Source: Bdellovibrionaceae bacterium UBA6502 (GTDB taxonomy: Bacteria; Bdellovibrionota; Bdellovibrionia; Bdellovibrionales; UBA840). From it: 61,847 bases of DNA. The stretch spans positions 1 through 61,847 of the forward strand of contig DJMA01000019.1 of the NCBI GenBank assembly GCA_002436415.1, written 5' to 3'. The translations under genes were made by a program, and so were the position numbers. The notes under the pieces are model-generated. The model was not told where the DNA came from. It saw only the letters and a program-made list of their open reading frames with translations, and ran no database searches. Within the stretch, counting starts at the first letter, position 1, and the number at the start of each line of letters is the position of its first letter. Positions 1-8,059 of this stretch are shown one piece after another.

Positions 1-153
1 TTACACTTTTTTGAGAAAGGGACCCTTAGCTGTCAACTCCATAGACACTTCTATTCTATTTTCAAGCTTCCATTTATTTTAAAATCTCCAATTTAAAATG
101 TGTTACCACTATATAAAGAAACAATTGTCATGGAAAATCAAAGGGAGTTCCAA

Positions 154-462
154 ATGAAATTCGTAGTATTTTTACTATTAAGCACGAGCCTGTTTGCCTT
201 CGAAAGTAAAACTTTGCACACAGTAATCAATCAATCTTGCAAACAAGAATGTTCAGAGTTTGGCGTAGACCATTTTGAAATTTCACAAGAAAGTGTAATT
301 GCCGAACAATTTGGCTATGAATATAATCTAACTGCCAGAGCAGTAAATACAGATGGAAGCACAGCATTCATAAAACAATGTTCAGGCTCTACTTTTTCTG
401 AAGAAGATGTTTATTCAAACATTGTAACTTGCCTAACAGAAGAATTGAGAAGAAAAGAGTAA
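154..462 (+). CDS. small secreted protein of unknown function
   Basis: Predicted 102-aa exported protein. The start chosen is ATG 154, which has a GGGAG ribosome site six bases upstream and puts a typical signal peptide (MKFVVFLLLSTSLFA) at the N-terminus; an ATG 54 bases upstream in the same frame would bury that signal. The mature part is about 86 residues with four cysteines (a CKQEC pair, then two near the C-terminus), which suggests disulphides in the periplasm. I recognise no family. A rho-independent terminator follows 31 bases after the stop, so the gene looks like its own transcription unit. Confidence 0.6.
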   Translation: MKFVVFLLLSTSLFAFESKTLHTVINQSCKQECSEFGVDHFEISQESVIAEQFGYEYNLTARAVNTDGSTAFIKQCSGSTFSEEDVYSNIVTCLTEELRRKE

Positions 463-493
463 AACTCAATAGAGCTTAAGAACCTACCTAGAT

Positions 494-533
494 GCTGGAA
501 AGGAAAAATATTTTTTTTCGTTCCAGCTTTTTT
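494..533 (+). terminator. rho-independent terminator of the small secreted protein gene
   Basis: Stem GCTGGAA (494-500) with TTCCAGC (521-527), a 20-base loop in which A-rich and T-rich parts can also pair, then six T. Confidence 0.7.
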
Positions 534-775
534 GTTATAGATAAGCTCCATCAACTCGGGATAAGATACCCAACTGAAAATTTCTTAGCCTACTCCAACT
601 CCCCCTGTCCACTATCTAGTGACATTATCAGCTTTTAGTTTTCAATTAATGGATCAATGGATTATTGGAAATGTTCAGTATATTTTTAATTAATTTAAGA
701 CCTGAAAAATAATGCCTGATGATAATAGGCAGTTATAACAGCCGGAAAATAAAAAATATATCTATATAATTTGAA
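534..775. other. intergenic stretch, nothing recognised
   Basis: AT-rich spacer between two terminators. I see no small ORF with a convincing ribosome site and no tRNA-like fold. Confidence 0.4.
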
Positions 776-776
776 C

Positions 777-805
777 AAAAAAAGGAGAGCTAAGCTCTCC
801 TTTTA
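777..805 (-). terminator. terminator of the tRNA-tuf unit
   Basis: Stem AAAGGAGAGC with GCTCTCCTTTT around a three-base loop (TAA). On the minus strand it ends in a T-run, so it can stop transcription from tuf, whose stop codon lies about 25 bases upstream. Confidence 0.75.
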
Positions 806-828
806 TTAATTTTGTTGTGTAGTAGTAA

Positions 829-2019
829 TTACTCAACGATTTCAGTAACAACACCAGCACCAACTGTACGGCCACCTTCACGGATCGCGAAACGAAGTTC
901 TTTTTCCATTGCGATCGGAGCGATTAGCTCAACAGTCATCTCAGCGTTATCACCAGGCATGATCATTTCAATACCATCTTTAAGAGCAACAACACCAGTT
1001 ACGTCAGTAGTTCTGAAGTAGAACTGAGGACGGTAACCTGCGAAGAATGGAGTGTGACGTCCGCCTTCTTCTTTAGTAAGGATGTATGCTTCCGCTTTGA
1101 ATTTTTTGTGAGGAGTAATAGTTCCTGGCTTAGCAAGAACTTGACCACGCTCAACGTCTTCTTTCTTAGTACCACGTAGTAGACAACCAACGTTATCACC
1201 AGCAACACCTTCGTCAAGAAGCTTACGGAACATTTCAACACCAGTTACAGTAGTTTTAGTAGTGTCTTTGATACCAACGATTTCGATTTCTTCACCAGGC
1301 TTGATGATACCACGCTCGATACGACCAGTAACAACTGTACCACGACCAGAGATAGAGAAAACGTCCTCTACAGGCATTAAGAAATCTTTATCAACATCAC
1401 GCTCAGGTTGTGGGATGTAAGAATCAACCGCATCCATCAATTTCATGATAGCTTGGTCAGCGATTTCAGAGTTTTCACCCTCTAGAGCTTTTAATGCAGA
1501 ACCAGGAACGATTGGAATATCATCACCAGGGAACTCATATTTAGAAAGAAGCTCACGAACTTCCATTTCAACAAGCTCAAGAAGTTCTTCGTCATCAACC
1601 ATGTCTACTTTGTTTAAGAAAACAACTAGAGCAGGTACACCAACCTGACGAGCAAGTAGGATGTGCTCACGAGTTTGTGGCATAGGACCGTCTGCAGCGT
1701 TTACAACAAGAATCGCTCCATCCATCTGTGCCGCACCAGTGATCATGTTCTTAACGTAATCGGCGTGACCTGGACAGTCAACGTGCGCGTAGTGACGTTT
1801 TTCAGTTTCATACTCAATGTGTGCAGTTGAGATTGTGATACCACGCTCTCTCTCTTCCGGAGCTTTATCGATTTGATCGAAGTCCGTAGCTTTCTTACCT
1901 TGTGCAGTAGAAAGAACTTTAGAGATTGCAGCTGTTAAAGTAGTTTTACCATGGTCAACGTGACCGATTGTTCCAATGTTACAATGAGGTTTAGAACGCT
2001 CAAACTTCTCTTTACTCAT
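829..2019 (-). CDS. tuf: elongation factor Tu
   Basis: EF-Tu, the GTPase that carries aminoacyl-tRNA to the ribosome A site. The 396-residue length is standard. The G1 motif GHVDHGKT, the DCPGH motif and NKVD (G4) are all present, followed by the two beta-barrel domains ending in GRTVGAGVVTEIVE. Start at ATG 2019 (MSKEKFERSK) is set by GGAGGA upstream; a frame extension five codons further is not needed. It follows four tRNA genes on the same strand, as in the E. coli thrU-tyrU-glyT-thrT-tufB unit. Unlike many genomes, a terminator follows directly, so no secE or nusG is cotranscribed here. Confidence 0.98.
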   Translation of the reverse strand: MSKEKFERSKPHCNIGTIGHVDHGKTTLTAAISKVLSTAQGKKATDFDQIDKAPEERERGITISTAHIEYETEKRHYAHVDCPGHADYVKNMITGAAQMDGAILVVNAADGPMPQTREHILLARQVGVPALVVFLNKVDMVDDEELLELVEMEVRELLSKYEFPGDDIPIVPGSALKALEGENSEIADQAIMKLMDAVDSYIPQPERDVDKDFLMPVEDVFSISGRGTVVTGRIERGIIKPGEEIEIVGIKDTTKTTVTGVEMFRKLLDEGVAGDNVGCLLRGTKKEDVERGQVLAKPGTITPHKKFKAEAYILTKEEGGRHTPFFAGYRPQFYFRTTDVTGVVALKDGIEMIMPGDNAEMTVELIAPIAMEKELRFAIREGGRTVGAGVVTEIVE

Positions 2020-2132
2020 GAACGAGTCCTCCAAAAAAGGTTGTTATCTATAAAATATTCTTAATAAGAGCATAAGCCCCTTTTAAAAATCAACTATATT
2101 TATGGTAATGGCGCCACGTATAACTCAAAAAA

Positions 2133-2208
2133 TGGAGCCAGCGACGGGAATTGAACCCACGACCTCACCCTTACCAAGGGTGTGCTCTACCCCTGAGCTA
2201 CGCTGGCT
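2133..2208 (-). tRNA. tRNA-Thr (anticodon GGT)
   Basis: 76-nt cloverleaf with encoded CCA. The anticodon arm is CACCC-TTGGTAA-GGGTG, giving anticodon GGT, and the T-loop GGTTCAATTCC is present. It is the last tRNA before tuf. Confidence 0.95.
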
Positions 2209-2218
2209 TAGCAAAAAT

Positions 2219-2294
2219 TGGAGCGGGCGACGAGATTCGAACCCGCGACCCTCAGCTTGGAAGGCTGATGCTCTACCAACTGAGCTACACCCGC
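2219..2294 (-). tRNA. tRNA-Gly (anticodon TCC)
   Basis: 76 nt including CCA. Acceptor GCGGGTG pairs with CGCCCGC (one G-T). Anticodon loop CTTCCAA gives TCC. T-loop GGTTCGAATCT. Confidence 0.95.
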
Positions 2295-2353
2295 ACTTAA
2301 ATGCTTACGCCAAACATTAGCACAAACTCGTCCCATTTTTTTTGGTTAAAAAA

Positions 2354-2439
2354 TGGTGGTGGGAGTAGGATTCGAACCTACGTAGGCATACGCCAGCAGA
2401 TTTACAGTCTGCCTCCTTTAGCCACTCGGACATCCCACC
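2354..2439 (-). tRNA. tRNA-Tyr (anticodon GTA)
   Basis: 86 nt with the long variable arm of a class II tRNA. Acceptor GGTGGGA pairs with TCCCACC, discriminator A, encoded CCA. Anticodon loop CTGTAAA gives GTA. Confidence 0.95.
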
Positions 2440-2444
2440 GAGAA

Positions 2445-2520
2445 TGGAGCTGACGATGGGACTTGAACCCGCAACCTGCTGATTACAAATCAGCTGCTCT
2501 ACCAATTGAGCTACGCCAGC
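2445..2520 (-). tRNA. tRNA-Thr (anticodon TGT)
   Basis: 76 nt with encoded CCA. Acceptor GCTGGCG pairs with CGTCAGC (one G-T). Anticodon loop TTGTAAT gives TGT. It is the first tRNA of the Thr-Tyr-Gly-Thr-tuf unit. Confidence 0.95.
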
Positions 2521-2566
2521 ACTTTGATAAGACTTTTCGCAAAGTCACAAATACCAATAGGCCAAG

Positions 2567-2595
2567 TTTGTATGGCTGATCCCAATTATTGTCAA
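2567..2595 (-). promoter_or_regulatory. probable promoter of the tRNA-tuf unit
   Basis: On the minus strand TTGACA (2590-2595) is followed after 17 bases by TACAAA (2567-2572), about 46 bases before the first tRNA. The -35 box is perfect and the -10 box is imperfect. Confidence 0.6.
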
Positions 2596-2868
2596 AGCCA
2601 AAAGTTAATTTTTTATCCGATGTCTTTTTTTTTAGCAATTATTTATTAAAAACCTGGTCTTTTCACGGAAATGCCGAAACATCCCCATAGTGCAAGCATT
2701 TATAATCTAAAGTTTTTTCAAAAAGAGCTTCATTCGAGTCTTCGCCTTTTAGGCTTTTATGGACTACTAGACATGGAATTCCTATGGAATTGGTTTTCTT
2801 TTTTCTAGAGACTTAAGACATCTTATATTTTCAATTAATTTTTTATAAATCCCTGCTATTATAGCCAC
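2596..2868. other. intergenic region between divergent units
   Basis: AT-rich and non-coding as far as I can see. It should hold the promoter of the methyltransferase gene; TATTAT at 2856-2861, just before its ATG, is a possible -10 box, but the leader would then be very short. Confidence 0.35.
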
Positions 2869-3591
2869 ATGAAAAACTGGCAAATCGTTGGAATCCATTC
2901 TGTAAAAGAAGCTTTAAAAAGGCGCCCTAAAGAAGTTCATTTTGTAGCCTTAAAAGAGTCAAATTCGAAACAAGCGGATATTGCTGAGATCGAAAATCTT
3001 TGTAAGAAGAAAAAAATTGAAGTGCGAATATGGAATGAGAAACGCTTTAGCCAGTTAGCTGCCGTTCACCAAAACGTAGCAGCAGAGTTGAAAGCCATAG
3101 CGAGCCCTGAGGTGGAAGACTTGGGCCAAAGAGAACAATCCCTAGTAATTGTTTTAGACGGAATCGAAGACCCACATAATCTAGGAGCCATCCTTAGAAG
3201 CTCTTGGCTACTGGAAGCGGAAGCGATAATTATTCCTAAAGATCGCGCTGCAAAACTAAGTGCAACAGCAATTAAAGTAGCTTGTGGAGGCGCAGAACAC
3301 GTCCCAGTAATTACCGTTACAAACCTATCAAGCAGCCTTCAAGAGCTAAAAGAACAAGGTTACTGGATCTACGGTCTTGCCGAGGGCGGTGAACAAAATC
3401 TTTTTCAATGGGAGCCGGCAGACAAAACTGTGATTGTGGTTGGCGCCGAAGACAAAGGAATGCGTAAAAGCACTCGAGGGCAATGCGATCAGATTGTAGA
3501 GATTTGGCAAACAAAAGGAGGCGCTTCTTTTAACGCCTCCGTAGCTGCTGCCCTAGCGATGAATCGCTACCGTCAATGTTTTCAAAAATAG
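2869..3591 (+). CDS. rlmB: TrmH-family RNA 2'-O-ribose methyltransferase (RlmB-like)
   Basis: Predicted SAM-dependent RNA 2'-O-methyltransferase of the SpoU/TrmH (SPOUT knot) family, most like RlmB, which methylates a conserved guanosine of 23S rRNA. An N-terminal substrate-binding domain (residues 1-75, beginning IVGIHSVKEAL) is followed by the SPOUT domain with motif 1 (LDGIEDPHNLGAILRSS), motif 2 (VVGAEDKGMRK) and motif 3 (GGASFNASVAAALAM, where the usual SLNVS reads SFNAS). Its 240 residues match the family. Single gene, convergent with the next. The exact target nucleotide cannot be read from the sequence. Confidence 0.85.
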   Translation: MKNWQIVGIHSVKEALKRRPKEVHFVALKESNSKQADIAEIENLCKKKKIEVRIWNEKRFSQLAAVHQNVAAELKAIASPEVEDLGQREQSLVIVLDGIEDPHNLGAILRSSWLLEAEAIIIPKDRAAKLSATAIKVACGGAEHVPVITVTNLSSSLQELKEQGYWIYGLAEGGEQNLFQWEPADKTVIVVGAEDKGMRKSTRGQCDQIVEIWQTKGGASFNASVAAALAMNRYRQCFQK

Positions 3592-3606
3592 CATCCTGAA
3601 TCAAGC

Positions 3607-4089
3607 CTACAATTTCAAAAGCATAGAATATGTGAGCAGTTCTGTGTTACGAACTTTGACAGTTTTTTCTCTTTCACATTGAAATCCTATTTTCTCATAA
3701 AAGGCTTTCGCTGTGATTGTGGAATTTATTAATATTTTTTTGCAGGATTCATTTTTCAAATAATCCAAAGATTGCTCAATAATTTTTCTACCGTAGCCCT
3801 TACCTGCAACCTGCTTAGATAAATATAACTCCCGAATTTCGCCTATTCCGCTAGAAAGAACGCAGGAATGACAAAACCCCATAATTTCACCATCTACTTC
3901 AAGAACCAAATGATGCTCTCTTAAAACAGAATCCTGCCAAATACCTTCATCATAATTTACCGCAGACCAAAGCTGAATTTGATCTTCAGAATAGTCTTTA
4001 GAACAAAGGTCTCTGATTGAACTCCTATGCACTCGCATAACCGCATTAATATCTTCCAGTTTCGTTTTTCGGATTTTTATATTTCTCAT
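3607..4089 (-). CDS. GNAT-family N-acetyltransferase
   Basis: 160-aa acetyl-CoA-dependent acetyltransferase of the GNAT fold. The order is the typical one: an N-terminal beta strand and helix (IKIRKTKLEDINAVMRVH), central strands with EVDGEIMGFCHS, motif A (IRELYLSKQVAGKGYGRKIIEQSL, with the Q/R-x-x-G-x-G/A acetyl-CoA loop), and a C-terminal AKAFYEKIGFQ typical of this family. The acceptor substrate is unknown. It stops 15 bases from the end of the convergent methyltransferase gene. No strong ribosome site precedes the ATG. Confidence 0.85.
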   Translation of the reverse strand: MRNIKIRKTKLEDINAVMRVHRSSIRDLCSKDYSEDQIQLWSAVNYDEGIWQDSVLREHHLVLEVDGEIMGFCHSCVLSSGIGEIRELYLSKQVAGKGYGRKIIEQSLDYLKNESCKKILINSTITAKAFYEKIGFQCEREKTVKVRNTELLTYSMLLKL

Positions 4090-4126
4090 TTGCTTATTAG
4101 GTCACTCGAGTCGAGCCTTCTAACGA

Positions 4127-4543
4127 CTAAGAGTCCTCTGACTCCTCTTGAAGTTCTTGCTCTCTTCGATTCAACTCCTCTTCCCTCTCCTGTAGTTCGG
4201 CTTCCTTTATGCCTTGATTGTAGCCTCGCAAAAATTTTTTCCCAGCCTTTGGCGGACAGGTCGAGCGGTAATATCTATCTTGGAGACCAAATTGATAGCC
4301 ACTTTCATAGGTACAAAACTTTCGTAAACCCTGAATAAATCCTTTGTAATAAGACCTCTTGCTAATCTTTACTCCATTTTCTGAACAGGCCATTTGGTAG
4401 TCCTGAAATTCATCTTTTGTTCGTCCTTCCAAAGCATCCTTAGAACCTTTTTGTACCCAGTCGATGGATTCACACTCTTCTTTAGTTAGAATCGTACAAG
4501 AGCTTAGTATAAAAAGAAATGTCAATAAATGCATAAATCTCAT
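4127..4543 (-). CDS. DUF2799-like lipoprotein
   Basis: 138-aa predicted lipoprotein with signal MRFMHLLTFLFILSSC, whose lipobox ends LSSC. The mature part resembles DUF2799: repeated W/Y-x-x-G blocks (WVQKGSKDALEG, YYKGFIQGLRKFC, YQFGLQDRYYRSTCP, FLRGYNQGIKEA) with spaced cysteines. The last 30 residues are a charged Glu/Arg-rich helix, probably a coiled coil. AGGAG lies eight bases before ATG. Function unknown; probably periplasmic or on the inner face of the outer membrane. Confidence 0.7.
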   Translation of the reverse strand: MRFMHLLTFLFILSSCTILTKEECESIDWVQKGSKDALEGRTKDEFQDYQMACSENGVKISKRSYYKGFIQGLRKFCTYESGYQFGLQDRYYRSTCPPKAGKKFLRGYNQGIKEAELQEREEELNRREQELQEESEDS

Positions 4544-4811
4544 GAGTACTCCTATAAAAATTAATATTTAGACGAAATAAAATATCGAATTTTCCCGTTA
4601 AACTTACATACATTCAGCTTTTATTTCTAGAACAATTTTTCATATAAAGGTATGTCAAAAACTCGTGACTAAGTCAGTCAACCAAGGCTTATAAAAAGAC
4701 GAGACAAGGATTGTAGCAATCGGTCCCCATACACTCATCGATAATAAATCTATGAGAATGAAATTCAGTCGGCTACACTTGAATGGATTTTTTTAAGTTT
4801 ACAGATAATAC

Positions 4812-5324
4812 CTAAAGAGCTTGGAGTTTTTCCATTGTTTTTTCTTGAGCTTCACCTTTGATGCCCAAATCGTGGAGAATTGTTTTAAGGTCTTCAGGGC
4901 TCGGCTGGTGATGCATTTTCGAGTATGTACCTACAGCTAGAGCGACTGCCTCAGGGGTTGCGCCGATGACCATGAACTTAATGTTTTTAAATTGAAAGAT
5001 CTTTGCTTGAATCTCTGCAATATTTTTTGCGTTCCAGTCTTTCAAATCAAAATAGTCGCATTTTAGTTTTTTTCTTTCACACAAATCTTCAGCAGCTTCT
5101 TTAAAGTCTACTGACTCACCTTCTGCATTTTCGACAGTCTTTTGCTCGGTAGAAACAATCAAAACTTTATCCGACTTGGAGTAATTTGCGAAATGCTGCA
5201 TTTCAAAATCAGAAACATTTTGGGTCGTATAAGCACTATCTTTGTAGATATAAATTCCCTCATGAAATTTACTACAAGAAATTGTCAAAAAAACTAAAAC
5301 GCCAAGACTAAGCATAGACCTCAT
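4812..5324 (-). CDS. lipoprotein of unknown function
   Basis: 170-aa predicted lipoprotein (MRSMLSLGVLVFLTISC, lipobox TISC). The mature part looks alpha/beta: VLIVSTEQKTVENAEG, then CERKKLKCDYFDL, then FMVIGATPEAVALAVGTYSKM, like a compact Rossmann-type domain. The C-terminal segment (SPEDLKTILHDLGIKGEAQEKTMEKL) is helical. I do not recognise a family. AAAGGAG precedes ATG. The preceding gene on this strand also encodes a lipoprotein, but 268 bases separate them and I do not call an operon. Confidence 0.6.
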   Translation of the reverse strand: MRSMLSLGVLVFLTISCSKFHEGIYIYKDSAYTTQNVSDFEMQHFANYSKSDKVLIVSTEQKTVENAEGESVDFKEAAEDLCERKKLKCDYFDLKDWNAKNIAEIQAKIFQFKNIKFMVIGATPEAVALAVGTYSKMHHQPSPEDLKTILHDLGIKGEAQEKTMEKLQAL

Positions 5325-5581
5325 GAAGCATCTCCTTTAACTCCTATAGAATTACACGCTTTTGAGGCGATAGGTAGAAGGCACTAGCCTTAAGTCGATG
5401 CTATTTTTTAAGATCCATTAATTGCTCCCTTTAATTGGGAATACGACATAAGAGGCATGGTATATCATTCGTAAAATTTAAAGACTGCCCCCCCCTCCTA
5501 CTCCTAGGCATAAATACTAACCAGCACTTTTTTTTAAAAGGGATGTTTAAAATTACTGAACAAATGAACTCAAAAACCTGT
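5325..5581. other. intergenic spacer
   Basis: No convincing small ORF. It contains a run of eight C followed by TCC near 5489-5500 and T-rich stretches; no RNA gene recognised. Confidence 0.35.
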
Positions 5582-5612
5582 AAAAAAAGCTAAACCCGAG
5601 AGCTTAGCTTTT
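5582..5612 (-). terminator. terminator of the glucoamylase-kinase operon
   Basis: On the minus strand GCTAAGCTCTCGGGTTTAGC is followed by seven T, 26 bases after the kinase stop codon. Confidence 0.7.
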
Positions 5613-5637
5613 AAGAATTTATTTTTTTTTAATTTAA

Positions 5638-6567
5638 TCAGTGGAAAGCGGTATAGGCTGCACCTTGAACCACTCTAAAATCACTCTCATCGGCGATCAC
5701 AAGTTTTGGTAACATATCAATGCCCTTGCGACGTCTGGCTAAAAGCTCTGGCAAACGAGCTCTTGTTTTTTCTAACCAAAACTTATGACTAACGGCAAAG
5801 CCGCCAGCAAAGACAACCATTTCAGGAGCATAAGCAACCACATAAGCGACCAATGCATGTGCCATTAACTCTGCGTACTCATCAAATGCCTCTAAGATCT
5901 CAGGCTCTTTTGCGTCGGCTCTTTGTAAAATATTGGGACCCGAAATATAATCCTCGCCCAACTTTACCGAAGTTCTTTTACAAAAGTTTTTACCACTTAA
6001 ATATGCCTCGACACAGCCTAAATTACCACAGCCACAGGGTGCCGTTTCATCCATACAATTGATACTCACATGGCTAACTTCAGGATGAAGACCTCGACCC
6101 GCACGACACAATCGATCATTCGTGATTGCACCAACGCCAATTCCGGTACCTAAAGTTATCGTCATGGAATTTTCTAAACCCTTTGCCTCCCCTAACCAAT
6201 GACTCGAAAGAGCTGCAGCAGCGGCATCGTTTTCAAGTTTTACTGGAAGACCAAAGGCCTCTTTAAATGGAGTGATCATATCAACAACTCCCCACTCTTC
6301 ACCACCATGGGAAAGATTGGTTGGGTCTAATAAATTTCCACCTTGAGGATCTAGAGGACCAGCCGAAGCAATGGCAACGGAAATAGGTTCGAAACCACGA
6401 CTTACATGCTTACCTAAATCAATCATGAAATTTGTTAAATCGATGGGTCTTTTTAGCTGCGGAATGAGTTTCTTCTCGTATTGAAGAATTTCTCCATCAG
6501 AATTTACCATTGCGGCGATACACTTGGTACCGCCGAGGTCAAAACATAAAGCTGTGTTTTTGATCAT
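5638..6567 (-). CDS. ROK-family sugar kinase, probable glucokinase
   Basis: 309-aa cytoplasmic ROK kinase, predicted to phosphorylate glucose (or fructose) with ATP. The N-terminal phosphate loop is DLGGTKC, the sugar-binding Asp is in KLENDAAAAALS, and a second phosphate loop TLGTGIGVG follows. The zinc-binding ROK signature is intact: HPEVSHVSIN, then CGCGNLGCVEAYLSG. It starts three bases after the glucoamylase stop and is translated from the same message. With the glucoamylase and the divergent symporter, glucose is the most likely substrate, giving glucose-6-phosphate. ROK repressors have an N-terminal HTH, which is absent here. Confidence 0.88.
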   Translation of the reverse strand: MIKNTALCFDLGGTKCIAAMVNSDGEILQYEKKLIPQLKRPIDLTNFMIDLGKHVSRGFEPISVAIASAGPLDPQGGNLLDPTNLSHGGEEWGVVDMITPFKEAFGLPVKLENDAAAAALSSHWLGEAKGLENSMTITLGTGIGVGAITNDRLCRAGRGLHPEVSHVSINCMDETAPCGCGNLGCVEAYLSGKNFCKRTSVKLGEDYISGPNILQRADAKEPEILEAFDEYAELMAHALVAYVVAYAPEMVVFAGGFAVSHKFWLEKTRARLPELLARRRKGIDMLPKLVIADESDFRVVQGAAYTAFH

Positions 6568-6570
6568 TAT

Positions 6571-7968
6571 TTATCTCGCTAAGTTACGCATCCAGTAGGC
6601 AGTGATGTAGCTCGCATAAGACCAAGTAAGGTCACGGGCAGATAGCATATAGCCAGTTTGGCGATCAAGCTGCTCGTCTAAAGATCCATCTCTTCCTGCA
6701 TGGTGGCGCACTCTTGCGAAAATTGCGTCTGCCTTGGCTTTTAGTGCCTGGCGTACAACTTGATAAAACTGAGACCTACTGTCAATGCGAGCCCCTGCCT
6801 GAATGCTTTTATTACCATTTAATCCTAATAATGCATTATAAAAATCGCGATTTACTGCATCAATGAGCAAATCTTTCGGATTGTGTTTCATTTGCGTTGC
6901 CAAAACATAGTGATGTTCAGCAATTGCTAAACTGGTAAGAAACCATGGGTTTCCACCAAAATATTGATCTTCTGGGTATCGACCAAAACTTGAAGCCAAT
7001 GCGTGTTTTCCTGATTTTCTAACATTATTGATTGGATAAATGGCATCAAACTGTGCTTCGATATTTTTTATCGTAGATAACAAATAGGAATTGGCGTAGT
7101 TAGAAACATATCTTCCCGATGAATGCAAGAAAGCCAATACAGTAGCTGTATCCAAACCACTGTGCTTGTAATTTAAACCTTCCACACGATGCATATTTTC
7201 TACGATAAACGGGTTGCCCGTAGAATAGTGTTCGCGAATTCGCTGATTAATCAGCTCTGCTTGTCGACGATAGAAAGTACCGGCACCGCTATCACCCAGT
7301 GCAATTGCAAGGTCCGCCCCTTCTAGTAACGAAACCGCTTGCACCATTAAGGTATAAAAATGTTGGCCTTTCACTTCTTCCCACAAATCAAAAGAAGGCA
7401 AATACCAATTGTGAGCAACGTACTCAAGATCTCTCTTGATTACACTTTTTCTTGGGTCATTATCATATAGGTGCTCTCGAACGTATTTAGTTTTCCCTTC
7501 TGATAAAAGTACTTCTGCAAATTTGATCAGAGTTCTTGCACGAAGAGCGGGCCCGTCATTTTGCGGTCTTCCCCAAGGTCCATCATAAGCACGACCATCA
7601 ACAAAATACTTGGGCTCACCAAGATCAACTGGGCTGTATGAGTTTTGATTAATTCTTGTGAATTTCACAAAGTCTAACAGATGGTTTAAAAAATAAGCTC
7701 TTGCAGTTTCTTGCTTGTTGTTTTTGTACATTTGCAAAACAACATCCATCACCAATGCACCATCGCGAACCCAATGGAACCAATAGTCAGGTTCTCTTCT
7801 TGATGGAGAAGCAATTACAGCTCCTTTTCCTGCACCATCAGGAGAAACATTTTTTAAAAGCTTCACTACAGAAATTTGATATTGCGAATCTGCCCACTTA
7901 TCTAAATCGTTTGCAGTTGCTGTAAAACTCATTACAAAAATTGATAAAAACAAAATAATTCTATTCAA
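6571..7968 (-). CDS. exported glycoside hydrolase family 15 glucoamylase
   Basis: About 465-aa GH15 enzyme that releases glucose from non-reducing ends of alpha-1,4 glucans. It has a signal peptide (NRIILFLSIFVMSFTATA), so it acts in the periplasm or outside. The (alpha/alpha)6 fold motifs are visible: YWFHWVRDGALVMDVVLQMY, YDGPWGRPQNDGPALRARTLI, LPSFDLWEEVKGQHFYTLMVQ, YPEDQYFGGNPWFLTSLA, and the C-terminal LSARDLTWSYASYITAYW. The start is uncertain: TTG 7968 has a G-run 3-9 bases upstream and gives a clean signal; GTG 7980 is the longer alternative. It is the first gene of an operon with the ROK kinase and diverges from the symporter. Confidence 0.88.
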   Translation of the reverse strand: MNRIILFLSIFVMSFTATANDLDKWADSQYQISVVKLLKNVSPDGAGKGAVIASPSRREPDYWFHWVRDGALVMDVVLQMYKNNKQETARAYFLNHLLDFVKFTRINQNSYSPVDLGEPKYFVDGRAYDGPWGRPQNDGPALRARTLIKFAEVLLSEGKTKYVREHLYDNDPRKSVIKRDLEYVAHNWYLPSFDLWEEVKGQHFYTLMVQAVSLLEGADLAIALGDSGAGTFYRRQAELINQRIREHYSTGNPFIVENMHRVEGLNYKHSGLDTATVLAFLHSSGRYVSNYANSYLLSTIKNIEAQFDAIYPINNVRKSGKHALASSFGRYPEDQYFGGNPWFLTSLAIAEHHYVLATQMKHNPKDLLIDAVNRDFYNALLGLNGNKSIQAGARIDSRSQFYQVVRQALKAKADAIFARVRHHAGRDGSLDEQLDRQTGYMLSARDLTWSYASYITAYWMRNLAR

Positions 7969-8059
7969 AGTCCCCCCCACAAGGTAATAAGTACGAGTAA
8001 AATTATAATGTTTACAATCTAATTGGTTACTAACTTAAGTCAAATAAGGATAAACAAAT

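Noticed and set aside
2102..2505. Open frames over the tRNA cluster on both strands
   Set aside because: They are read across four complete tRNA genes with encoded CCA; the translated sequences are tRNA artefacts.
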